Shown here in pieces: positions 56,338 to 64,000 of a DNA stretch of 64,000 nt. Numbering within the stretch: the stretch's first letter is position 1; each line of letters starts with the position of its first letter. The translations under genes and the position numbers were made by a program. The stretch is taken from contig CACISX010000001.1 of the NCBI GenBank assembly GCA_902589455.1, forward strand, positions 1 to 64,000. The letters are read 5' to 3'. The notes under the pieces are model-generated. The model did not search any database and was not told the origin of the DNA. It saw nothing but the letters and a program-made list of their open reading frames with translations. The DNA is from an uncultured Pelagibacteraceae bacterium (GTDB taxonomy: Bacteria > Pseudomonadota > Alphaproteobacteria > Pelagibacterales > Pelagibacteraceae).

Positions 56338-56523
56338 ATGAAAGAGCTTGTAATAGCTTTTGGACTTTTTTTATTTATTGAAGGAATTTTGTATGCCTTA
56401 TTTCCATCAAAAATGAAAAATATGTTAAAAAAATTGGAACTTGTAAAAGATAGTCAATTAAGATTTGGAGGATTAATTTTTGCAATAATTGGTTTCATTA
56501 TTATTTATTATATTAAGAACTAA
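56338..56523 (+). CDS. DUF2065 small membrane protein
   Basis: This 61-residue protein has two membrane helices (about 3-20 and 42-58) around a short basic loop, with FGLFLFIEGILYALFPSKMK and LRFGGLIFAIIGFIIIYY. This fits the DUF2065 family, which is found in the hflK-hflC neighbourhood of many alpha- and gammaproteobacteria. It lies 9 bases after hflC, and degP starts 1 base after its stop. Function is unknown. Confidence 0.85.
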   Translation: MKELVIAFGLFLFIEGILYALFPSKMKNMLKKLELVKDSQLRFGGLIFAIIGFIIIYYIKN

Positions 56524-56524
56524 T

Positions 56525-57943
56525 ATGAAAAAAATAAAACTTATACTTATTACAATTTTAATATCTTTTAGTTTTAGTTTTCAAACTAATTCAAAACCTG
56601 TTCCAGCGTCTTTTGCTGATCTTGCTGAAAAATTAATGCCGTCTGTTGTTAATATTTCTACTTCAACAACTGTGGTCACAAATACCAATCCTTTTCCTTT
56701 CCAATTTCCTCCAGGATCTCCTTTTGAAGATATGTTTAAAGAATTTGGAACACCACAGGAGAGAAAATCAGCAGCACTTGGGTCAGGTTTTATAATTGAT
56801 GAGAAAGGGATTGTGATAACAAATAATCATGTAATACAAGATGCAGATGATATCATTGTAAGAGTAAATGGTGATCAGGAGTTTAAAGCAAAAGTTCTAG
56901 GTGCTGACCCGCTAATGGATATAGCAGTTTTACAACTTGAGACAGATGAAAAATTTATTCCAGTAGCATTTGGTGATTCTGATAAAGCGAGAATTGGAGA
57001 TTGGGTTTTAGCTATTGGAAATCCTTTTGGTTTAGGTGGAACTGTAACTGCTGGAATTATATCAGCAAGAAATAGATCAATCGGTCTATCTAGATATGAA
57101 GACTTTATACAAACTGATGCTTCAATAAATTCTGGAAATTCTGGTGGACCTTTATTTGACATGGATGGAAATGTGATTGGAATCAATACAGCAATTCTTG
57201 GACGTAACGGTTCGATTGGAATTGGATTTTCTATTCCATCTAATAGTGCGCAAATTGTAATTAAACAATTAATTGAATTTGGTGAAACAAAAAGAGGTTG
57301 GCTTGGCGTAAGAATTCAAGATGTGACAAAAGAAATTGCTGATGTTGAAAAATTAGACAAAGCTCGAGGAGCATTAGTTGCTAGTGTTGCTGAAAATAGT
57401 CCTTCAGAAAAAGCAGGAATACAAGCTGGTGACATTATTTTAGAATTTAATGGAGAAAAAATAAACCAAATGAAAGAACTTCCAGCAATTGTTGCAAGAA
57501 CAGAAGTTGGAAAAAAAGTAGAAGTTAAAATTTGGAGAGATAAAAAAGAGATAGTTAAAAATGTTATTTTAGGAAGATTAGAAACTTCAGATGATTTCAA
57601 AATAAGTAAAAATCAAGAAAGTAGTGAAGAGCAAAAAATTGATGAAATTATAGAAAGTTTAGGAATAGCTGTAAGACCTTTAAACAAAGAGGATATAAAA
57701 AATCGTAAATTACCTAATCAAACAACTGGTTTAGTTATTACAAAAATGAAAAATACCAGTCCTTTGGTTAACTCAATAGAATTAAATAGTGTAATTATAG
57801 AGGCTCAAAAGAAAAGAATTAAATCGGTTGATGATTTAAGAAGAATAGCTAAGCAAGTTCTGGACTCCAACCAAAAAACTATTTTACTTGCAATTTATAA
57901 TAACCAAAATCAACGAAGATATATTGGCGTTAAGTTAGATTGA
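56525..57943 (+). CDS. degP: Periplasmic serine endoprotease, DegP/Do family
   Basis: The start is ATG 56525, giving a signal peptide (MKKIKLILITILISFSFSF); an earlier start at 56489 would spoil it. The 472-residue protein has the HtrA triad (His in TNNHVIQDADD, Asp in DPLMDIAVLQ, Ser in SINSGNSGGPLFD) and two PDZ domains (about 275-365 with RGWLGVRIQDV, and about 380-470). It degrades or chaperones misfolded periplasmic proteins. The hflKC-degP association is conserved in alphaproteobacteria. Confidence 0.95.
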   Translation: MKKIKLILITILISFSFSFQTNSKPVPASFADLAEKLMPSVVNISTSTTVVTNTNPFPFQFPPGSPFEDMFKEFGTPQERKSAALGSGFIIDEKGIVITNNHVIQDADDIIVRVNGDQEFKAKVLGADPLMDIAVLQLETDEKFIPVAFGDSDKARIGDWVLAIGNPFGLGGTVTAGIISARNRSIGLSRYEDFIQTDASINSGNSGGPLFDMDGNVIGINTAILGRNGSIGIGFSIPSNSAQIVIKQLIEFGETKRGWLGVRIQDVTKEIADVEKLDKARGALVASVAENSPSEKAGIQAGDIILEFNGEKINQMKELPAIVARTEVGKKVEVKIWRDKKEIVKNVILGRLETSDDFKISKNQESSEEQKIDEIIESLGIAVRPLNKEDIKNRKLPNQTTGLVITKMKNTSPLVNSIELNSVIIEAQKKRIKSVDDLRRIAKQVLDSNQKTILLAIYNNQNQRRYIGVKLD

Positions 57944-57945
57944 TA

Positions 57946-58854
57946 ATGGATTTAAAATCCAAGGTTATATTAATATCAGGACCAACAGCTTCAGGAAAAT
58001 CTAATTTTGCAATTAAACTTGCAAAAAAAGTTGATGGAGAAGTTATTAATGCAGATAGTATGCAAGTATATAAGCATTTAAAAATTTTGTCAGCTAGGCC
58101 AGATCCAAAAAAATATCAGAAAATTAAACATCACTTGTATGGTTTTCAAGATGTAAAAAAAAACTTTTCTACAGGTGATTGGCTTAAGTTGGTTCTTAAA
58201 ATAATTAAAGAAGTTCAAAAAAGAAAAAAAACTCCGATTTTAGTTGGAGGAACAGGTTTATATTTTAAAGCATTAACTGATGGTTTAGTAAAAATACCAA
58301 ATATTTCATTAAAATTTAGAAATCAAATTAGAGATTTGCAAAAAAAACTTGGACAAAAGAAATTTTATGAAAAACTTTTAAAATTAGATCCATCTTCAAT
58401 AGGAAAAATAAATCCAACTGACACCCAAAGATCTATCAGAGCTTATGAAGTAAAAAAATTTACAAAAAAATCGCTTCACCAATGGTTTAAAAATACAAAA
58501 TCAAACTTCTTGGAAGGTGATTTTTTTAAAGTTTATATTGACTACCCTCGACAAGAATTAATTCAGCGTATTAATTTGAGAACAGAGAAAATGATAGAAA
58601 ATGGAGCTATTAAAGAAGTTAAAAATTTTATAAAACTCAAGGTTAAAAAAGACAAAAGTGCAAACAAGGCTATAGGATTGATGGAGATTAAAGATTATTT
58701 AGATAAAGAAAAAGATTTAGATGAAATTAAAGAAAAAATAGCCATAAAAACAAGACAATACGCCAAAAGACAAAGTACTTGGGCCAGAGGTAACATGAAC
58801 AATTGGATAAAGTTAAAGCCACAAGACATAAATAATTTTTTAAAAAAAATTTAA
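57946..58854 (+). CDS. miaA: tRNA dimethylallyltransferase
   Basis: This 302-residue protein has a P-loop ISGPTASGKSNFAIKLA, EVINADSMQVYKHLKILSARP, PILVGGTGLYFKAL and TRQYAKRQSTWARG. It transfers the DMAPP isopentenyl group to A37 of UNN-reading tRNAs. The ATG at 57946 is 2 bases after the degP stop. The DMAPP comes from the pathway begun by Dxs (37589). Confidence 0.95.
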   Translation: MDLKSKVILISGPTASGKSNFAIKLAKKVDGEVINADSMQVYKHLKILSARPDPKKYQKIKHHLYGFQDVKKNFSTGDWLKLVLKIIKEVQKRKKTPILVGGTGLYFKALTDGLVKIPNISLKFRNQIRDLQKKLGQKKFYEKLLKLDPSSIGKINPTDTQRSIRAYEVKKFTKKSLHQWFKNTKSNFLEGDFFKVYIDYPRQELIQRINLRTEKMIENGAIKEVKNFIKLKVKKDKSANKAIGLMEIKDYLDKEKDLDEIKEKIAIKTRQYAKRQSTWARGNMNNWIKLKPQDINNFLKKI

Positions 58855-58906
58855 AATTTACATTCTTAAACTTGACCAATGAGTACAACTTCAGCTAGAT
58901 TGCATA

Positions 58907-60673
58907 ATGCCAAAATTATTAACTGGAGCAGAAATTGTATTTAAATGTCTTGAAGACCAAAAGGTAGAGCATATTTTTGGTTATCCAGGTGGTGCAGTGT
59001 TACCAATCTATGATGAGCTGAAAAATCATCCATCTATAAAACATATTTTAGTTAGACATGAACAAGGTGCTGGTCATGCAGCTGAAGGGTATGCAAGATC
59101 ATCAGGAAAACCAGGTGTCGTTTTAGTTACATCAGGTCCTGGAGCTACTAATGTTGTTACAGCTTTAACAGATGCTTATATGGATTCGGTTCCATTAGTT
59201 TGTATTTCTGGTCAAGTTCCAACTCACTTAATAGGAACAGATGCTTTTCAAGAATGTGATACTACAGGAATCACAAGACCTTGTACAAAACATAATTGGT
59301 TAGTTAAAGATATTAACGATCTTTCAAAAGTTATTCATGAAGCATTTAGAGTTGCAACAACAGGAAGACCTGGACCAGTTTTGATTGATATTCCAAAAGA
59401 TATTCAGTTTGCAAAAACAAAATATAAAAAATTAAATAAAGAAATAAAATTAAATGGAAAATCGCATAATAAATTTTCTCAAAATCAAATTGATGAATTA
59501 GTGAAATTATTAAGCAAGGCAAAAAAACCAATTATTTATAGTGGTGGAGGAGTGATTAACTCAGGACCAAAAGCAAGCAACGCTTTAAGAGAATTTGTTG
59601 AGTTAACTGGTTTTCCAATAACTTCTACACTTCAAGGTTTGGGCGCATACCCTGGAGATGATAATCAATTTTTAGGAATGCTTGGTATGCATGGTACCTA
59701 TGAAGCAAATAATGCTATGCATGATTGTGATCTTTTAATTAATATTGGTGCTAGGTTTGATGATCGTATTACTGGAAAAATAGATGAGTTTTCACCAAAT
59801 TCAAAAAAGGTTCACATTGATATTGATCCATCATCAATTAATAAAATTATCAAGGTTGATCTTGCAATAGTTGGTGATGTTTCGAGTGTAATGAGTAAAA
59901 TTAATAAGACAATTACCAAAAGAAAAAATGGTCATAGCAAATCAAATAAATCAAATATTGCTAAATGGTGGGAACAAATTGAAAAATGGAGAGAAAAAAA
60001 TTCTTTGAATTTTATTAATAGTGATGAGAGTATTAAACCACAACATGCTGTGCAAAGACTCTATGAATTGACTAAGAATAAAGATACTTATGTCACTACT
60101 GAGGTTGGACAACATCAAATGTGGGCTGCACAGCATTATAAATTCAATAAACCAAATAGATGGATGACATCTGGAGGTTTAGGAACTATGGGATATGGAT
60201 TACCAGCAGCTGTTGGTGTTCAAATTGCCCATCCTGATAAACTAGTAATTGATATTGCTGGAGAGGCTTCAGTTTTAATGACTATGCAAGAAATGTCCAC
60301 TGCAGTTCAATATAACCTTCCTATAAAAATATTTATTTTAAATAATCAATACATGGGAATGGTAAGGCAATGGCAGGAATTGCTTCATGAAAAAAATTAT
60401 TCTGAAAGTTATTCTGAAGCATTACCAGATTTTATGAAAATGGCAGATGCTTATGGATGCAAAGGAATTAAAGCAGATAACCCGAGAGATCTTGATGATA
60501 AAATTCAAGAAATGATTGATTACAATGGACCAGTTATATTTGATTGTCATGTAGATCCTAATGAAAACTGTTTTCCAATGATACCATCAGGAAAACCACA
60601 TAATCAAATGATCTTAGGACCAAATGATCAAGAAGAGAATAAAATTAAAGGAAAAGGCAAAGCCTTAGTATAA
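58907..60673 (+). CDS. ilvB: Acetolactate synthase large subunit
   Basis: The 588-residue TPP/FAD enzyme has VEHIFGYPGGAVLPIYDEL, RHEQGAGHAAEGYARSSGK, and the TPP motif GEASVLMTMQEMSTAVQYN with NNQYMGMVRQWQ. It makes 2-acetolactate from pyruvate in valine/leucine synthesis, or acetohydroxybutyrate for isoleucine. The 52-base upstream gap is too short for a leader-peptide attenuator and I see none. It heads the ilvB-ilvN-ilvC cluster. Confidence 0.96.
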   Translation: MPKLLTGAEIVFKCLEDQKVEHIFGYPGGAVLPIYDELKNHPSIKHILVRHEQGAGHAAEGYARSSGKPGVVLVTSGPGATNVVTALTDAYMDSVPLVCISGQVPTHLIGTDAFQECDTTGITRPCTKHNWLVKDINDLSKVIHEAFRVATTGRPGPVLIDIPKDIQFAKTKYKKLNKEIKLNGKSHNKFSQNQIDELVKLLSKAKKPIIYSGGGVINSGPKASNALREFVELTGFPITSTLQGLGAYPGDDNQFLGMLGMHGTYEANNAMHDCDLLINIGARFDDRITGKIDEFSPNSKKVHIDIDPSSINKIIKVDLAIVGDVSSVMSKINKTITKRKNGHSKSNKSNIAKWWEQIEKWREKNSLNFINSDESIKPQHAVQRLYELTKNKDTYVTTEVGQHQMWAAQHYKFNKPNRWMTSGGLGTMGYGLPAAVGVQIAHPDKLVIDIAGEASVLMTMQEMSTAVQYNLPIKIFILNNQYMGMVRQWQELLHEKNYSESYSEALPDFMKMADAYGCKGIKADNPRDLDDKIQEMIDYNGPVIFDCHVDPNENCFPMIPSGKPHNQMILGPNDQEENKIKGKGKALV

Positions 60674-60678
60674 TTAAA

Positions 60679-61227
60679 ATGCCAAAATCAAAATCAGCTT
60701 ATAGTATACCTACAAAAAAACAAAAACCAGATACATATATTTTTGTTGTTTGGGTTGATAATGAGTCGGGAGTTCTTGCAAGAGTAGTTGGTTTATTTTC
60801 AGGAAGGGGATACAATATAGAATCGCTGGCTGTCGCTGAGGTTGATGCAATTAAAAATATTTCAAGAATAACAATTGTTACTACTGGAACACCTCAAGTA
60901 ATTGATCAAATAAGACTTCAATTGACTAAATTAGTACCTGTTCATAAAGTTGCTGAATTTAAAAGAGAAGATAAGAGCGTAATATTTAAAGAAATGGCTT
61001 TATTTAAAATTGTTGGGAAAAAAACTAAAATAGAAAAATGTTTAAATGCTTGTAAAAAATTTAATCCCATAATATTAGATGAAACAAAAACTTCAGCAGT
61101 AATTCAAATAACTGCTTTAAGAAGAGAGATTGATGTAATGAATAAAAAATTAAAGCCTTTGGGACTTATAAGTACTTCAAGAACAGGGGCTGTTGCTATG
61201 ACTAGAGGTGCTAAAATTTTTAATTAA
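60679..61227 (+). CDS. ilvN: Acetolactate synthase small (regulatory) subunit
   Basis: The 182-residue protein has an ACT domain (YIFVVWVDNESGVLARVVGL, FSGRGYNIESLAV) and a second C-terminal ACT-like half (ALFKIVGKKTKIEKCL). It binds valine for feedback control of IlvB. It starts 5 bases after ilvB and ends 18 bases before ilvC. An extra N-terminal 23 residues rich in Lys/Ser precede the ACT domain. Confidence 0.95.
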   Translation: MPKSKSAYSIPTKKQKPDTYIFVVWVDNESGVLARVVGLFSGRGYNIESLAVAEVDAIKNISRITIVTTGTPQVIDQIRLQLTKLVPVHKVAEFKREDKSVIFKEMALFKIVGKKTKIEKCLNACKKFNPIILDETKTSAVIQITALRREIDVMNKKLKPLGLISTSRTGAVAMTRGAKIFN

Positions 61228-62268
<1,041 letters not shown>

Positions 62269-62349
62269 ATTTTATTAGTAAATTATTGCTACAATAATTC
62301 CATTATTTCACTTATACTTTTTTAAATAAATTTAAAAACGAGGGTTAAA

Positions 62350-63918
62350 ATGAATACTAAAAATATAGTAAGAATATTACTGTCATTAGTTCTAGTATTT
62401 GGATTTTCTTCAGCATGGGCCGCACAAACGATTAAATGGTCTATGCAAGGAGATAGTCTCACACTAGATCCACATGCACAAAACGAGGGTCCAACTACAC
62501 AAGTATCTAGACAAGTTTATGAGGCGCTTGTTCAAAGAGGTCTTGATATGAAAATTGGACCTGCTTTAGCTACTAGTTGGAAAGCTACAGATCCAAATAC
62601 TTGGGTTTTTCAATTAAGAAAAGACGCAAAGTTTTCTGATGGTTCTGGAATGACATCTGCAGATGTTGTCTTTAGTATCTTAAGAGCTAAACAAAGAACT
62701 TCGGACTTTAAGGAATATATCAGCACTGTATCAAATGTTGAGGCAGTAGGAGATTATGCTGTTAAAATAATAACAAGTAAACCAAATCCTATTCTTTTGA
62801 ATCAACTTTCAAATATTTTTATAATGTCTAAAGCTTGGTCAGAGAAGAATTTTGCAATGTCGCCACAAAATTGGGACGCTGGACAAGAAACATTTTCTGC
62901 AACAAATGCTTTAGGAACAGGTCCATTTAAAATTACTCTTAGAGAGCCAAACACAAAAACAGTGTTTAAAAGAAATAAACATTGGTGGGGTGAAATGGAT
63001 GACAATGGTCTAACTAAGATAGAATTGCTCCCAATTAAAAATGCCGCAACAAGAGTTGCTGCATTATTATCTGGAGAAATAGATATAGTTACGGATGCAC
63101 CAGTTCAAGATTTAAAAAGAATTGGTTCTTCATCAGGTCATAAAGTTGAAAGTACAGCTCAAATGAGAACAATTTTCTTGGGCATGGATCAAGCGGCAGA
63201 CAAGTTAAGAACCGGTAATACTGGTGATAATCCATTCAAGAAAAAAGAAGTAAGACAGGCGCTTTACCAAGCAATTGACATTGAAGCAATTAAGAAAAAA
63301 GTTATGAGAGGTTTGAGTGAACCAGCAGGTATTATAACTTTTCCAGGTGTGAACGGATACACAACTGAACTTGATAAAAGATTACCTTATGATGTTAACG
63401 CTGCAAAAAAACTTTTAGCTGATGCTGGTTATCCTAATGGTTTTAATGTTGAACTTAGATGTCCTAACGATAGATATGTAAACGATGAGGCTATTTGTAC
63501 AGCTGTTGTTGGAATGTTAGGTAAAATTGGAGTTAACGTTAACCTATTTGCTCAAACTAAAAGTAAACACTTCAAAGAGCTTAAAGATAATCAAGGTGAT
63601 TTCTATATGCTAGGATGGGGTGTTCCAACTTTAGATAGTCATTATGTTTTCCATTATTTATATGAAACTGGTGCTAGCTGGAACAAAGTTAACTTTAGTA
63701 ATGCAGATGTAGATGCTGCAATTAGAGTGATGGAAGGTGAAGTTGATTTAGACAAAAGAAATGCTGCAATTGCAAAAGCTTGGAAAATTGTAAGAGATGA
63801 TATTTCTTATCTTCCTTTACATCACCAAGTAATTTCTTGGGCATCTAAAAGTAATGTTAATGTACCTATTAGACCAAACAACGAACCGTTATTTAGGCAC
63901 GCTATTGTTGGTAAATAA
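62350..63918 (+). CDS. ABC transporter substrate-binding protein, family 5 (peptide/oligopeptide type)
   Basis: The 522-residue protein has a signal peptide (cut near AWA-A at about residue 25). Its SBP_bac_5 start is IKWSMQGDSLTLDPHAQNEG, followed by LATSWKATDPNTWVFQLRKDAKF and FSDGSGMTSADVVFSI, and the late motif KKEVRQALYQAIDIEAIKKK. It captures peptides, nickel-like or other solutes in the periplasm. An 81-base gap separates it from ilvC and it is probably transcribed separately; SD GAGGG lies before the ATG. Permease and ATPase genes are not in the window and would be expected to the right. SAR11 invests heavily in such proteins. Confidence 0.93.
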   Translation: MNTKNIVRILLSLVLVFGFSSAWAAQTIKWSMQGDSLTLDPHAQNEGPTTQVSRQVYEALVQRGLDMKIGPALATSWKATDPNTWVFQLRKDAKFSDGSGMTSADVVFSILRAKQRTSDFKEYISTVSNVEAVGDYAVKIITSKPNPILLNQLSNIFIMSKAWSEKNFAMSPQNWDAGQETFSATNALGTGPFKITLREPNTKTVFKRNKHWWGEMDDNGLTKIELLPIKNAATRVAALLSGEIDIVTDAPVQDLKRIGSSSGHKVESTAQMRTIFLGMDQAADKLRTGNTGDNPFKKKEVRQALYQAIDIEAIKKKVMRGLSEPAGIITFPGVNGYTTELDKRLPYDVNAAKKLLADAGYPNGFNVELRCPNDRYVNDEAICTAVVGMLGKIGVNVNLFAQTKSKHFKELKDNQGDFYMLGWGVPTLDSHYVFHYLYETGASWNKVNFSNADVDAAIRVMEGEVDLDKRNAAIAKAWKIVRDDISYLPLHHQVISWASKSNVNVPIRPNNEPLFRHAIVGK

Positions 63919-63929
63919 ATAAAAATTGT

Positions 63930-63961
63930 TACAAGCCCTTTATATAGATAAAGGGCTTGTA
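63930..63961. terminator. Hairpin between genes, probable terminator for a minus-strand gene
   Basis: A perfect 13-bp stem (TACAAGCCCTTTA with TAAAGGGCTTGTA) and 6-base loop lie 12 bases after the binding-protein stop. On the plus strand no T run follows (AGTAATAACTCC). On the minus strand the stem is followed by ACAATTTTTATTTA, so it resembles an intrinsic terminator for transcription entering from the right. It may serve both strands. Confidence 0.55.
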
Positions 63962-64000
63962 AGTAATAACTCCTCTTAAATTGATAAAATATTTTTTTAA

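Noticed and set aside
58855..58906. Leader-peptide attenuator before ilvB
   Set aside because: The gap is 52 bases with no Ile/Val/Leu-rich mini-ORF and no pair of alternative hairpins.
62269..62349. Glycine or other riboswitch before the binding-protein gene
   Set aside because: The 81-base AT-rich gap has no conserved aptamer core that I can recognise; only a possible TATACT -10 box and an SD are visible.

Overview
This window looks like a piece of a SAR11 (Pelagibacterales, Candidatus Pelagibacter-type) alphaproteobacterial chromosome. The evidence is a very AT-rich composition (roughly 30% GC by eye), extreme gene packing with gaps of a few bases or overlapping stops, small proteins rich in Lys/Ile/Asn, a circularly permuted two-piece tmRNA, a three-gene proton-translocating transhydrogenase, an alphaproteobacterial ThyX and TrcR (DUF1013), and zinc-free forms of ribosomal proteins L31 and L36. 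There is no rRNA operon, CRISPR array, insertion sequence or integrase gene.

Layout. 1-6.8 kb: the 3' end of a nucleotide-sugar epimerase, L36, a tiny cytochrome oxidase subunit IV, pntA1-A2-B, a short transaldolase, then a convergent pair of membrane proteins resembling an O-antigen polymerase and a Wzz chain-length regulator. 6.9-15.1 kb (minus): tkt, gap, pgk, fba, thiE, efp, suhB, rpmE, trcR, rpsU and the initiator tRNA, i.e. central carbon and translation genes read in one direction. 15.2-31.1 kb (plus): zapA with a coiled-coil partner, fthC, a YmdB-type phosphoesterase, yebC, ruvC, tolQRAB-pal-cpoB (envelope), tilS, ftsH, folP, glmM, thiD, purA. 31.1-36.5 kb (mostly minus): rpoH, rluD, tRNA-Arg, a beta-hydroxyacid dehydrogenase, an ABC-2 exporter, tsaC. 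36.5-48.8 kb: isoprenoid genes (xseB-ispA-dxs, and ispB), aroC, pdxH, an S49 peptidase, glyQS and ppdK. 48.8-52.5 kb is the only accessory-looking stretch: a 2OG-Fe(II) oxygenase-like gene, an FkbM methyltransferase, and a 1.55-kb segment bounded by an exact 26-bp direct repeat of the ssrA 3' region. 52.5-64 kb: thyX, mrp, hflK-hflC-DUF2065-degP, miaA, ilvB-ilvN-ilvC and an oligopeptide-type binding protein.

The most interesting feature is at 50692-52272. One gene, encoding a secreted MORN-repeat/trypsin-like protease, lies between two copies of a 26-bp sequence. One copy is the 3' end of the tmRNA gene. The other is followed, in the tmRNA direction, by a T-rich run that looks like the displaced original tmRNA terminator. 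Inside the two borders, five copies of an octamer ending in CCGACT lie on both flanks of the gene, as arm-type integrase sites would. No integrase is present. I infer a minimal integrative cassette, or its remnant, that used the tmRNA gene as its attachment site.

A second unusual locus is rpsU (6972-7166): its conserved reading frame has no ATG, GTG or TTG between the upstream in-frame stop and the conserved region, but a perfect GGAGG sits 5 bases before an ATT codon. The initiator tRNA gene follows its stop codon after only 6 bases.
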